Source: Xestospongia muta (taxonomy: Eukaryota > Porifera > Demospongiae > Haplosclerida > Petrosiidae). From it: DNA of 64,000 nt. Every line of letters starts with the position of its first letter. Positions within the stretch are counted from its first letter, which is position 1. Location: the NCBI GenBank assembly GCA_963693285.1, contig OY848920.1, positions 1,428,501-1,492,500 on the forward strand, given 5' to 3'. Below the pieces are notes generated by a model, which saw nothing but the letters and a program-made list of their open reading frames with translations, made no database searches and was not told the origin of the DNA. This document shows positions 27,961 to 40,724 of the stretch, in pieces. The position numbers and the translations under genes were made by a program.

Positions 27961-29095
27961 CAATAACTGTGTTATGCTGAGATGTTTGTCTGAAGCATTC
28001 AATTTGTGTTACATATCATTGATTGCTTTATTGTTTATTTTCTTATTATATTCTTATTTTCCTAATTGCCACTAGATGATAATCAGTTAACCAAGCAAGA
28101 ATGATGTGGGTGACCAACCACTAAGCTATACTAGTGCCACTCACTTAGAATGCCATAACACACATAGTTTTAAATAATACACTAGCTATTTAATGTAGAC
28201 AGTCTCTTTAGTCTTTGAATGAGAATGGACACAGACTTTACAAACCTTTGGATACATTTTACTACTTATGTGAATTTTCTATTCATTATGACAACATTAT
28301 CTGTCATATTCCATGGTGTGTATGTTCATATGCGATATTTACAAGTCATTTAGAATGGTCAAAGTAATTCTGAGGCCAGTACAAATGTTACATTATTGAG
28401 TGTTTCATTGTTTATTTTATTATTATATACTTATTTTCCCAATTACCATTAGATGATAAAATCTCAGTGATTTCAAAAAATGTGTCTTTAATTTTTGAAT
28501 TTTTGGATGGGAAATGGGTCCAGATGTTACAATCCATTGAATATTATAGTACAACCTTTGGGAACGTTTATATAAATCTACCTCTGTAAAAAGTATATAG
28601 GGTCTACAGTGAATGTGTGGATTATATTCCTCTACTTTTCAATGCTTGAAATATATGAATATTTATGAATAGTTGACATTCCATTAAGGGGAGGAGAGGT
28701 TGTTAAGTCGACTTGCTGAACTTGCTCTTTCTGATCTGTCTTGTCTACCTCTGTACGTAAGTGAATTATTGTTTGTGAACATCATGTACCTGTACAATGA
28801 TTAGTACAGACCTTTTAGATTGTAGTTTGTAGTCTAGTATCCATCGTACAAGTTTTACACAGTAGACTACGATTATATAATTACGTAAATAAGTTGTTTC
28901 TGACTAGACGCGTAGACTTCTATAAAAATGTCACCTTGGAGCGATGCTAACAGCATTATGATATGATAAATACTCTATGTTCCAATATACATATTCCATC
29001 ATTCCATATATAGTTATGTATAACTATAGACGTTATTAACTGTCTCTATCATGTACGTTTTAACGTTTCAAATGATTTATTTTACAGATAACATC
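27961..29095. other. Intergenic with transporter relics and a local tandem repeat
   Basis: About 28020-28260 and 28405-28560 are diverged copies of each other. Both hold eroded matches to the late-helix region of transporter paralogue E (see the relic at 28195-28400). The right end carries a likely 5' UTR acceptor ('ttttacag', ending 29087) for the next CARD gene. Confidence 0.55.
28195..28400 (+). pseudogene. Eroded SLC35F6-like relic
   Basis: The stretch around 'tttggatacattttactact' and the following ~100 bases line up with 24040-24180 in transporter paralogue E (the coding part for the last helix and start of the tail), with several indels and stops. A second, weaker match follows near 28475-28545. 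Both are too decayed to be genes. Confidence 0.55.
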
Positions 29096-32000
29096 ATGAC
29101 CAGTATCCTGCACACATACAGAGCTGAGCTAATACAATATTTAAATGTAGCCAATCTAAAACCACATCTTCTCTCTGTTAATCTACTCACATATGACCAG
29201 TACCAACAGCTTAGTATAAATGAATCACAACTGACTGACCAAGCCCAAGCTGAGAAACTCCTTGACATGATAGTACGTAAAGGACCGAAACATGAAGAAC
29301 TCTTCATGAAAGGATTAGAAAAGTCAACTGAAGCTGGAGAAGATGTACATTTAGGTCATGTGGATTTGTTAGAAATACTAAAGGAGCAGTTAAGAAGACA
29401 GAGTGAAGCACCACCTGTGGTTTTACCAGTTGAAGAAACTGCATACACTGGCATATCTACTGATCCAATACTACGAGGTATGTACAGGTACAAGTAATAC
29501 TACTTATGGTTATGTATGGCAAACTAGAGATTTAGGAAATTTTGAAATTCGATACATTTCTTAGCAAAAATGTATAAATTATCAAATATAACTTGCCAAC
29601 TTATCTTATCTGTTGCTTTGGCATATTGCTCATCCTACAAACTTTGAAATATGTATACAGAAACCATACCAATTTTATGTGGGTATTTTATTAATTACTA
29701 CTAGTTTCAATACTAGGTTAACTTGATTATGACAGGGCAATAGAACGATTGATTTGTGTTAATAATAATACACTATGTTAGCTTACATTAACTGTTCATT
29801 GGTTCATTATACCATAACACAAGAATCATTCATTTTAGCTTGAGATATGGAATATCTATGTCAATTCAATGCAATTCCCTATAAATTTGAATTGTGGTCT
29901 AAGTTACTTGACACAACAGAGTGTATTTTTAATACTCTTGACTCTATTATAATAGAACATATATTAGCAATTTTAAGTTTATACTCTTGCATTGATTAAT
30001 GTTAGATTCATCTTGTGACTATTCTTTCTTTAGGTGAAGAAACAATATCTGATGGAGTTTTTCCAGGTCGATATCAACTTTTAGCTGAGCCTATAGCCTC
30101 AAGTGCAACATCTATTCCACAGGGTGTACCCCAATATAGTCCTGTGCACTCTTACCCTGTACAACAGACAGAGACACATCCTTATTATGGGTATCACGAT
30201 GAAGGGGAGCCGTTAGTGAATTCCTTTGTGAACCCAATTGAAAGGCTTTATGATGCTCGTTCTCCTCTTATGCTTGGTGAATTGGAAATGGTTAACAATG
30301 AAGATTGGCGTAAAATAGAGGAATTAAAGTATCAAATTGTCACAGAATCACAAGCAATCATACGGAAATATGGAAGGCTTGTTTTTGAAATTTGTAACTT
30401 GCTAAAGAGACTGAATGTGTCATCTGAAGATATTTGTTTGCAACTTGTTCATATGGGTTATCCTATTGGTGAAACGTCACAAGGAAATCTCACAGGTCTG
30501 ATGACCTCACTTCACTCCTACTCATCTTGGTTTAATTATGAAATTATTTCAGTCATTGCTGAAGATTTTGGTGGTAATGACGGACGTCAACTCATAACAG
30601 AATATGAAGAGAATTTTAAAACTTTTCTGAACAAAGTCACCTATCGCTGCCCCCAGTATATGTCAAATGTACCCCAAGGATTTGAAGGTTTCTTAGTTAA
30701 AGTTGATGCAAACTTTAAGTCTTTTACTCTTCAAGACATCACTCTTTACAAGGCAAGAATTGTCAAATTGACAGGGGTCCCACCTCAATGCCTTTTACTG
30801 CGTTCAGTTGAAGAAGGGTGTGTTCTTATGTCGTGGTTTGTTCCTACAAACTTGGTTCCTCAGATCTCAGAAAGAATGAAAGCTCAAATGTCACTGTTGG
30901 CTCAAAACCATATTGTTTCATTTTGCATAGCTGGAAAGAGCGTTGACATTCAAAATAACAGTTCTCTTTGTCCTGATCAAACTACAAACCTTGGATACGT
31001 GTCCACTGTAAGTTTGAGTACTTAATATTATTATAAATACAGGTTTTATATAACATTATGTGTTGTTATATTTACCAATCAGTTATTGGAACAATGTTAA
31101 TTTTGTTATGATAAGTACTATAATTACTACATAGCATAATTGTTTTGCTTACATAGAAGCACAGTAGGATATTGCAACCTTTAAGTATGGCCCAGAGGGA
31201 TAGTTCAAAGCTTGGGGCACATACTTTAGCATTCAATGCTTAGGATTCATATCATAGGGATCATTATTAAAATATACTGACCTTAGACTGTCCCACTGTG
31301 TTTGGTTTTGTGTTTTTCTATCATAAATATAACAAATACATTATGCTATACTTTTCAAAAAGTATGATTTAGTTCTAAATGTTCTTAATAGGACGATCTA
31401 CTCAATATTCAGTCAGTCCCTACAAAGAAATACTCATCTGCTGTTGAATTAAATCAGGCGACATTAGGAAATAGCTGCGACTCTGTTCAAACATCAACTC
31501 TTGTTTGTCTTAGCCCAGATAATAGAACACAATCAGTGACTTTTGAATCCATTGAATGTACTGACGATGAAACAAATAAGCATGTTAAAACATCAATCAG
31601 TTTGTCACAACTAGAATGCCGACCCCCAAAGCCTGTACCAACGAAGTCATTGAAACAGAGCTCTGAACAAACAGAATCATTAACTTTAAGTCCTGACCAA
31701 GTGGAAGATGCTGCCAAAGGCATTTCATTAGCATCTGCATCGAAGATTTTAGATCTTGATAAGGCATTGGAACCAGCCAATGCTAAATCAATTACAAGAA
31801 AACAATCACTTCAGTCAAGAATTTTCAAATTTTTCCATTCTATTCGACGTAGGTCAAATTCTGAATCTGTAAAAGGATTGTCAAAAGCCGGTGTTCAGAT
31901 TGATAAGGACAGATTACTGAGGCCCCCATTGAAACACCGTTCTCTGACAGATCCTAAGATTGATTTTAACCCTGACCTTCTTCCAAGTTTTTCTCCTAGC

Positions 32001-32648
32001 AATGATAATGCAGAGTTAAATTATATTGAAACTACCACAAAAGGATCATTGGGGTCAGATGTAGATTCGAAAGAATGTCAGGACAACATGAAGAAAGAGC
32101 AGATACATTCTCCTATTGGTACTTATTTAGAGCATCTAGATGCATCTGGTAATGATTCCATGGATAGTGAAGACTCATCAAACTATCCCTTAAAGTCTGT
32201 CATAGAAATTGAGAGTACAAGTCGTTCTGATAGTCCCCTCTCTCTAAATCGTGATAGTCCCCTTTCTCTAAATCATGACAGCTCTCAGTCTCATATTCGT
32301 GAGAGAAGCCGTTCTATATCTTCTCCAACTTCACATCTTGCCAAAAAAAATGCAAGCAAACATCACCAGACAAACCGGTACTCTACTATTTCTATTGTTT
32401 CTGTTCGTTCTGATAACACAGCAGTAGAGTCTGGATATGGATCTAATGAAACTTCACTTAGTACAGGCCTTGATCATATTTCTCAACTTAACTTGTTAGA
32501 GGGACAAAGTAGTCTAAGTCCTCTATCAGAGAACAACAGTATTGTTAAAGGGATTGGCAATTACTCCATGAATTTGGAGAGTAAGTCTTCTCCACTTGCT
32601 GATGAGCAAAACGTTTCTCGTGGACACAGTCACTATACAGCTAAATGA
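29096..32648 (+). CDS. CARD / unknown module / Ser-rich tail signalling protein
   Basis: Three exons, 29096-29477, 30034-31007 and 31392-32648 (phases 1 and 0), 870 residues. I chose ATG 29096 because it aligns with the paralogous CARD start at 24964. Residues 1-105 are the CARD (MTSILHTYRAELIQYL). After a Pro/Tyr-rich linker, about residues 215-440 form a conserved-looking globular module that I cannot name: a helical part (SSWFNYEIISVIAEDFGG) then an alpha/beta part with KVDANFKSFTLQDI and LLLRSVEEGCVLMSWFVP. Residues 453-870 are low-complexity and Ser-rich, with repeated SDSPLSLN units and a basic patch (RIFKFFHSIRRRSNSES) that could be phosphorylated. A scaffold role is inferred. The last ~75 codons are duplicated at 39028-39258. 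Confidence 0.85.
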
Positions 32649-34112
32649 TGTAATGTTACATGTTTCTTTGTTATTATATCAACATTTACGACATTTAAAT
32701 ATGTATTACATGTGATTATACTAACACCTTAATCGTATTTATCATTTGTTTTTTGAGGTGTATTTTCTTGTTATTATCATATGTTGACTTGAATTACAAA
32801 CCAAAAACCATTTTCATTCTGAACATGATTTTCCTTGATTTTGTATTGTTTATCCAATTTTGATTAAATCAATATGATGATAGTGACTCATGGAATGTTG
32901 TAAGTATTCATTCAAAACAAATAAGTTCACTTCCTGAGGTCATTAAAAGCATTCATTGTTTAAAGAGATGTGGGCGGATCAAATTCAAAATGTCAATTAT
33001 TAGTGGAAGAATTATAAATTAAAATCCAAAACAAAATTTGTCACTATATTCTTTATAAAAATCATGAAATTCATGTTCTTGTCAATGTATTAGAAAAAGT
33101 AGACCACAATATACTAGGATTATACATTTAAAGTGTCAATTTTTTATGTTAATTTGCCAAAATGAAATGATGGCCTGATCACTATCAGTGAAGTACCAGT
33201 ATTAGTGACTGACAATATGACAAGATATGATTGTAATGAATGGAATATTGCAAGTCTTCACTTCAATAGACACATCTCAATTTGTCTGTCTGTGATGCAT
33301 GGAAAGTAAGTTATGCTTATACGAGAGAGTTTGTTTATAAAAGTGACTTACTTTCAGCTAAAGACATTAGTACAAATCAAGGAAGGAACGTACCTTAAAA
33401 TTCTAACAGAAAGCTACTAATGAGTCTGAGCTATAACATCTCTTGGCTGATGTCAATGACAAGTGGGTTGAAGTTGGTACTGCTCTTAAAATTTCATTTA
33501 ATGATTTAAAGGTATTTAAATGGTGTCATTAGCAATAAAGTCAAAATGGTTCAAGTTATTAATTAACTATTTAATTAACTAGTAAAGACTGGTGTTTTCT
33601 GGAGCAATTTTCACAGTGCTTATAATAGTCTTAATTTAAGTGTAAGCTTACATTTAAGTTATATACAGTTTCTTATTCACTCTCAGTTGATTTACATTAT
33701 GGTGCATCTGTTTCAAAATTAAAATCTTAGATAAAATGTGTATCAAAAACATGACATCACATTACCTATCCTTAGAGCTTAAAATTTAACTTCTAATCTC
33801 AATGTGATTAAAGTCAGAAAAACATTGTCTTGCTAACAAATAATTATCATTATGTACATAGAAAGTTTAAGAATTACATTATTGTCATAAGACAGGAACT
33901 ACAATGCAAAAATGAAAATGTTTTGGGATTTTTGATAGTAACTATAAGTTACACCCACTTTTCCAAGCAGAGAACTGAGACGACAAGAAGAATCACTAAC
34001 GTCTGGCAATTTGTATATTAATTGAATTCAACATTTTTTGTCATAATTAAATGGTTTCTGTTCTCAAATAGAAAACAGTTGTGTATTGTATGTATATAAT
34101 TCTATTTCAATT
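32649..34112. other. Intergenic (duplicated), with a dead DEATH exon
   Basis: The spacer from the CARD/Ser-rich gene stop to the next ATG. It contains a decayed DEATH-domain exon at 33417-33512. A 63-codon open frame at 33830-34021 is shared with copy B but has no recognisable features. Confidence 0.6.
33417..33512 (+). pseudogene. Relic DEATH-domain exon (copy A)
   Basis: Reads ESEL, stop (TAA at 33435-33437), then HLLADVNDKWVEVGTALKIS and FNDLK followed by a 'gtattt' donor at 33513. This is the first half of a sponge-type DEATH domain (the L..D...KW..LG..L pattern). No ATG or partner exon is seen. The same exon with the same stop is in copy B. Confidence 0.6.
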
Positions 34113-37100
34113 ATGTCAGATCCTTCATCTGAACTTGAGAAGGTAATTAGTGTTTATAGGATTTGGTTTAAATGAGACTTAAATGTACTTAATACTTTAT
34201 TGCTTTTCTTTATTTAGGCTGCTGTTTCAAATGATGTATGGCAATTTAATGATGATCAAGGTAATAAAATAATCAACTTATCTGCTTCATTGATAATTGC
34301 AATCATATCTAGTAACATGAGTCAGTTCCTTGCCTTTAGCTAGATGACTTGATAAATTGTTAAACGATGGATACGAATGGAATATAGATGGAAAAATTGA
34401 AATATGGATGTATGGATATATTAATAGAATGATAAACAAGTCAGACTATAAAAGATTTTTATTCATTTAGTCTCTCAATAGCATCTTATAATTCTCAAAT
34501 GATTATAATATTACATAATGAATCCTGTCTCTAGTTACACCCTTTTTGCAATAGATATCTCTAGTAACATGAATCAGTCCTTTGACCTTAATTAGCTAAG
34601 TGGCTTTATAAATTTATGAATTATAAAAAGATGGATACTAATGAAAGATATATGTATAAATTCATTAAATTGATAATAAAAGATGTATGGATCTATTAAT
34701 AGGAAGATAAACAAGTCAACTTATAAATGATTTGTTATTCAATTAGTCTCTAAACAACATCTTATAATTCTCAAATTAATATAGTTTTATGCAATGAATC
34801 CTATTTCTAGTTACACCCCTTTTCACAACTATTGACACTATTAGTTGTATGATAGTCCTTTACAATTGACTGCATTTCACGTTAACAGTCACAATGCTTC
34901 TAATATGTTATTAATCTTTTATTCAATCCCCTACACCATGATTTTAAATTATAATTCAAATAACTTTTATTTTCTTTAAATGCTTTAAAAAGGTAAGTAA
35001 ATTATTCAATCTGATGACTATCTTTTGACTCATCATAAAATTCTCGCACTCTCAATGATTCCTGCTTTGATAACCAACTTTGTCCATTACATATTGTTTA
35101 CTGTGGTTCCTTTCTTGTTTATTTCGTGAATATTTTTCAAGCATGTGGTAGCCATGAGGTGATGATGAATATTGTTTAAAACAGTTACACCCATTTCTGT
35201 TATAGAGAGACAGGAAAGTGGTGCTTTGACCTGACTTCAGTGATGAGTGACTCCTTCAAATTAAAACAGGTATATAAGTAATAAGGTTATCCTCTTTGAC
35301 ATAAAAAGAGATTTCTGAATTGATAGTGGTATTTTATTACAATTAGACTGCATCAAGAGAGCCATTGCAAATGACTGAAGACAGCAACAGTGGAAATAAA
35401 TTACCTGCTGTTCAGGGGTTATGTAAGTAAATTGCTGTTTCTTGTTATTAAGGATTATACAGATGCATGAATAAAATGGATTAACATGTATCAACGAATT
35501 AATTCAACATTGCTTATGGACTGATAAAATTATAAATTGCAAACTGAAATGTTGACTGGCAAACCACAACAGGCAGGGGGGTAGCATTCTTTTTTTTGAT
35601 AAATAAGATTCATAATTCTCAAACTAGCTAACATAAATCTACTTTAACAGTGGATGGCCCAGAAAAATAGCCACTACATTCATTCTACTTCACTATGATG
35701 CTTTCAAATTATGTAAGAATTTATTTACAACTTATTTAAGTGCCTATCTGTTTTTATCAAGTCTTTCATAGCTAATAAAACCTGAAGTAATTATAGAAAG
35801 TATTGCTAAAGTGGAGAAATGGAAATCATAACAGACATGAATGTCACTGAAACAACGTAGTGATAATGTCATACAAATTCATACATAAATAGTTTATTAC
35901 TATATAATTACTAGTCACTACTAATGTTGGGATTTGTATAAATTATTATGCATAACTTACTGTCTGTACTTCAAGTACTTTTTGACATTGCCATCTGTAC
36001 ATCCACTTTAATATTTGAGATGTTTTTTATTTCTTGTTTTATATGACGAGTGTATGCAGTGGTTGAAATAACCAATCTATGTTAACAGTGAATGATATAT
36101 AAACTAATATTTTTGTATGTCACCCTTAGGTCCCATTTTATCCCACACAACACATTATCAGAGTTTTTTTCTACTCTGTGTGGATATTAAGATTGCAGAA
36201 GAGCCACTACAAATTGAAGGTGTAAGCAGTTCATCTTGGTACTTCCGTGGAAGGTCTGGAGTAGTTAAACTTTCAGATAAAGATATCTTCAAAACTCTTG
36301 CAAGTACATCAAGAAAACACAATGTTCATAATGTTGCAAGACAACATTGTGGAAAGTGTCCTATCTTAGAAGTTGATTTTAGTAATAAAAGGTCTTTACA
36401 CTCATTTCTACAATCACTTCGAGACAACACATTCCAGTCAGATGTAGCAAAGAGCTTTAAAGAGCTTGTAGAGCCTAGCTATTATGATATCTCAGTTGAT
36501 GCTCGACTTTACCTTGCCACTCCAATATATCACAAGAAAGAATGTGCTTTGAAGGAGGTCACACTTGATAACCATGGAGAATGCATTGCACAACTTTTAG
36601 ATGGAGCTGTTTTCGACTTCAGATGTGCTTTTGCTTCAGTTTCAAAAGTCACTACAGGTGAGCAATGCCTTAATTAGTAAAATTGTTAAATTTAACTATT
36701 TCCTGAAGAAATATCCTTACAAGCTGTTCTTAGAGAGCTCAAAGACATCACTCATTGGTTTCCCTTGGGAATTTACCTTGATATTCCACACTCTCAAATG
36801 AGCAGTATCCAACAAACGCATTCTCATTACTCTCAGCAAAAAGACGCATTAATAGAAGTCATCCACCTTTGGATGGAATTGAAGGAGGCAACATGGACAA
36901 AATTGATAATAGGTCTCAAAGACTCAGGACAAATAACTCTAGCAAAGAAATTAGCATCAAAATATGGTATGTGATATAAAGATACATGCTTGTTTGATCT
37001 TCACCTCACAATCTAGTTCCTGACATGGCACTTTATCATTGGGAAAGGCAAGATTTTGCTGACAGAACAACAGAAACAGTGGGTTTAATATATTGTAAAT

Positions 37101-38452
37101 TTATTAATTATAATTATAATAATTTCATAGGATGATGAAGTTAAATCAAAAGTGAAAACTATAGAAGAAAGTGAGTTAAAACTGGAGAAAGCGAAAGTTG
37201 AGTTACAAAACCAGATCATGAAAGAAAACGATTTGAAAAATGATTTAGAAGAGATTCGAGAGAGCTTAAGAAACGTGACTCTTCAAGCTGCCACTTTTGT
37301 TCAAGAAAAGGAAGAAGTTAAGAGAAAATTGGATAAACGAAAGAGCCAGAAAGAGAAGCTACTCCAATATTCTAATGACGATGCTATCATTTTGGAAATA
37401 GTCACAGAAATTGAAGATATGACATCAGAATTAGAGCATCAACTGACTAAACTTGAGTTAGATATCTGCAAACAAAAAGCAAATGAAGATAATCTACAGC
37501 ACAGATTCCAAGACACACAGAAGAAAATTCATGAAGAGGAATCGAAATTGTCTGAAATAAAAAAGGAAAAAGAAAAATTGCAAGCAACTTTAGCAAAACA
37601 TAGACGACAATTTAACAAACTTGTTCAGGAAAATGCTGAAAAGAAAGCTTCATATGAAAAGGTATCTGTATGTGAAAATATTCCTAAGTTTGTATTGAAA
37701 CAAAATTAAAATAAAATATTTTACAACAGATAGAAAGTAAAGATGAACATGTACAAACAACTGAAGAAAGTGTAGGTTTGCAAGATGTTCCTGGACTTCA
37801 TCTTGATCAGTGGGGAGTGACAAATGTAATTATCCTTCATTAAAAATAGTTAATATTATTATTTTGCATCTAATGTATATAGCGAGGAAAAATTTTTACT
37901 AATCACATTCATCAGAATGGAGCATTCCTAGTGCGACCAAGTGCCACAAGAAAGGGGACATTTAAAGTCTCAGTTGTGTAAGATACTTGCACATTAAATA
38001 TCAAACATCTTATTGTGAATTTCTTTAGAGTTAATAAAGATGTCTATGGATATTGCATTTATCGTGATGATGAGGGACAGTACTATCTGTCTTCAGATGC
38101 TGAGCGCAAATTTCATACCATCAAGGAGTTAGTAGAAGCTTATGCTGATTCACCATTTCAAGGAAAGATTCGAACTACAGCTAACATCTACCTTAAACAT
38201 CCTATTGAGAAGCCTAAATCCTTATATAGACCTGATCAGATATGGAAAGAGTTCTATGATGAAAAAGAAAAAAGGTCATTTTATTATAATCGTATAACTG
38301 GTATATCAACTTGGGACAAACCAGACACTGGTATCATTGATAACCCAGATCAAAAGAAGTTGCATAGAAAAAACATTGTTTCTGTTGCTGATCCAGAATT
38401 TGGTTTAAATGAAATCATTGAAGAATTAGGTGAAGAATGTGCTTTTGATTAA
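34113..38452 (+). CDS. DEATH / coiled-coil / SH2 / WW protein S1
   Basis: Eleven exons with agreeing phases: 34113-34142, 34218-34260, 35208-35269, 35347-35422, 36130-36657, 36709-36966, 37017-37078, 37131-37661, 37730-37825, 37883-37977, 38029-38452; 734 residues. In order: a short acidic N-terminus (MSDPSSELEK), an unknown module about 71-246 (WYFRGRSGVVKLSDKD), a DEATH domain 247-332 (THWFPLGIYLDIP to WTKLIIGLK), a long coiled coil 353-530, an SH2 domain about 553-640 with the phosphotyrosine-binding FLVRPS (Arg near 580), and a WW domain 664-691 (IWKEFY, SFYYN, STWDKP). It has no catalytic domain, so it is probably a scaffold linking death-fold complexes to phosphotyrosine and proline-rich partners. 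The 5' exons are shared with the gene starting at 40725, not with its body paralogue S2. Confidence 0.85.
34300..34830. repeat. Tandem ~255-bp repeat inside an intron
   Basis: Two diverged units, about 34305-34556 and 34557-34830, both running from 'ctagtaacatga' to 'ctagttacaccc'. The same pair occurs in copy B at about 40915-41430. Confidence 0.8.
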
Positions 38453-39027
38453 CAAAATTAATGTTTAAAATAATACCTTTTTAGTTCTATATTATGTGAC
38501 AAAAAGTTTACACAATTAATTTCACTATATAGTTGTTTTTTTAGTATATTAGCTTGTCTATTAAAAAATATTCTGTTTCCTATCTTTTTGTAAAAATTAA
38601 AAAATCTTATAATTACATTGTAGGAGTCAACATCTGAGTATTTGCTAAAGTGAAAGTGAAAAACTTTATATTTTAAAGTTTCATTCAGGCTAAACTGGCT
38701 AACATTAACGACAAGTTGTGTGATGTAGACGAAGTCCTTGGCATTCTTGATATGTATTGAATTCTTTAAAAATAACTCTATTCGATGATACATGTAATTA
38801 GACAGTGTTATTCACAGCTGTTAAGGTAACTACTACTGAGTCATGTATCAAAACATGGGAGATTGCTGCCACTAAGGGACCCTTAACAACAGGCACAAAA
38901 CTATGGGAGATACATAAATATTGAATATTGCTAAGTGTAATAGTGACATTGTTTGCTGCTGATTTTATGTAATTCTAATTCTTTGTTAATAATTATATTG
39001 CTGCTTCTTTTTGCAAACTACAAAGCA
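38453..39027. other. 3' flank of S1
   Basis: No gene. Matches 53929-54485 downstream of S2, so the S1/S2 homology covers the gene bodies and about 550 bp beyond. The match ends near 39015, where copy B of the other duplication begins. Confidence 0.7.
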
Positions 39028-39258
39028 GTACTCTACCATGTCTGGATATGGATCTAATGAAACTTCACTTAGTACAGGCCTTAATCATATTTCTCAACTT
39101 AACTTGTCAGAGGGACAAAGTAGTCTAACTCCTCTATTAGAGAACAACAGTACTGTTAAAGGGATTGGCAATTACTCAATGAATTTGGAGAGTAAGTCTT
39201 CTCCACTTGCTGATGAGCAAAATGTTTCTCGTGGACACAGTCACTATACAGCTAAATA
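39028..39258 (+). pseudogene. Truncated tail of the CARD/Ser-rich gene
   Basis: Encodes about 70 residues matching the last residues of the gene ending at 32648 (SGYGSNETSLSTGLNHISQL to the terminal SHYTAK and a TAA at 39256-39258), with a few substitutions. It has no CARD or central module. It is the left end of duplication copy B and is abutted by S1's 3' flank, so it is a dead fragment. Confidence 0.85.
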
Positions 39259-40724
39259 ATGTAATGTTACATGTTTCTTTGTTATTATATCAACATTTAC
39301 AACATTTAAAATATGTATTACATGTGATTATAGTAACACCTTAATCGTATTTATCATTTGCTTGTTGAGTTATTTTGTCTTGTTATTATGATATGTTTAC
39401 TTGAATTACAAACCATAAAACATTTTCATTCTGAACATGATTTTCCTTGATTTTGTACTTTTTATCCTATTTTGATTAAATCAATATGATGATAGTGACT
39501 CATGGAATGTTATAAGTATTCATTCAAAACAAATAAGTTCACTTCCTGAGGTCATTAAAAGCATTCATTGTTTAAAGAGATGTGGGCGGATCAAATTCAA
39601 AATATCAATTATCAGTGGAAGAATTATAAATTAAAATCCAAAACAAAATTTGTCACTATATTCTTTATAAAAATCATGAAATTCATGTTCTTGTCAATGT
39701 ATTAGAAAAAGTAGACCACAATATACTAGGATTATACATTTAAAGTGTCAATTTTTTATGTTAATTTGCCAAAATGAAATGATGGCCTGATCACTATCAG
39801 TGAAGTACCAGTATTAGTGACTGACAATATGACAAGATATGATTGTAATGAATGGAATATTGCAAGTCTTCACTTCAATAGACACATCTCAATTTGTCTG
39901 TCTGTGATGCATGGAAAGTAAGTTATGCTTATACGAGAGAGTTTGTTTATAAAAGTGACTTACTTTCAGCTAAAGACATTAGTACAAATCAAGGAAGGAA
40001 CGTACCTTAAAATTCTAACAGAAAGCTACTAATGAGTCTGAGCTATAACATCTCTTGGCTGATGTCAATGACAAGTGGGTTGAAGTTGGTACTGCTCTTA
40101 AAATTTCATTTAATGATTTAAAGGTATTTAAATGGTGTCATTAGCAATAAAGTCAAAATGGTTCAAGTTATTAATTAACTATTTAATTAACTAGTAAAGA
40201 CTGGTGTTTTCTGGAGCAATTTTCACAGTGCTTATAATAGTCTTAATTTAAGTGTAAGCTTACATTTAAGTTATATACAGTTTCTGATTCACTCTCAGTT
40301 GATTTACATTATGGTGCATCTGTTTCAAAATTAAAATCTTAGATAAAATGTGTATCAAAAACATGACATCACATTACCTATCCTTAGAGCTTAAAATTTA
40401 ACTTCTAATCTCAATGTGATTAAAGTCAGAAAAACATTGTCTTGCTAACAAATAATTATCATTATGTACATAGAAAGTTTAAGAATTACATTATTGTCAT
40501 AAGACAGGAACTACAATGCAAAAATGAAAATGTTTTGGGATTTTTGGTAGTAACTATAAGTTACACCCACTTTTCCAAGCAGAGAACTGAGAAGACAAGA
40601 AGAATCACTAACGTCTGGCAATTTGTATATTAATTGAATTCAACATTTTTTGTCATAATTAAATGGTTTCTGTTCTCAAATAGAAAACAGTTTTGTATTG
40701 TATGTATATAATTCTATTTCAATT
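39259..40724. other. Intergenic within duplication copy B
   Basis: A copy of 32649-34112, including the decayed DEATH exon (next entry). No live gene seen. Confidence 0.65.
40028..40123 (+). pseudogene. Relic DEATH-domain exon (copy B)
   Basis: The same sequence as 33417-33512, with the same in-frame TAA at 40046-40048. The exon was therefore already dead before the 3.2-kb duplication. Confidence 0.6.

Larger units (their letters stand above)
32410..35650. repeat. Segmental duplication, copy A (~3.2 kb)
   Basis: From the tail of the CARD/Ser-rich gene through four 5' exons of the DEATH-SH2-WW gene, this block matches 39028-42228 almost base for base over long stretches (offset about 6611 bp at the left end and 6579 at the right). 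The few differences include small indels near 35110-35400. Copy A contains the intact CARD-gene tail; copy B has it truncated. Confidence 0.92.

Noticed and set aside
33830..34021. 63-codon frame present in both 3.2-kb copies (also 40442-40633)
   Set aside because: The copies are near-identical throughout, so shared openness is no evidence of coding; it has no features and a run of hydrophobic and basic residues typical of AT-rich DNA.
34300..34830. CRISPR-like or satellite array
   Set aside because: Only two diverged ~255-bp units; this is a simple tandem duplication in a eukaryotic intron.
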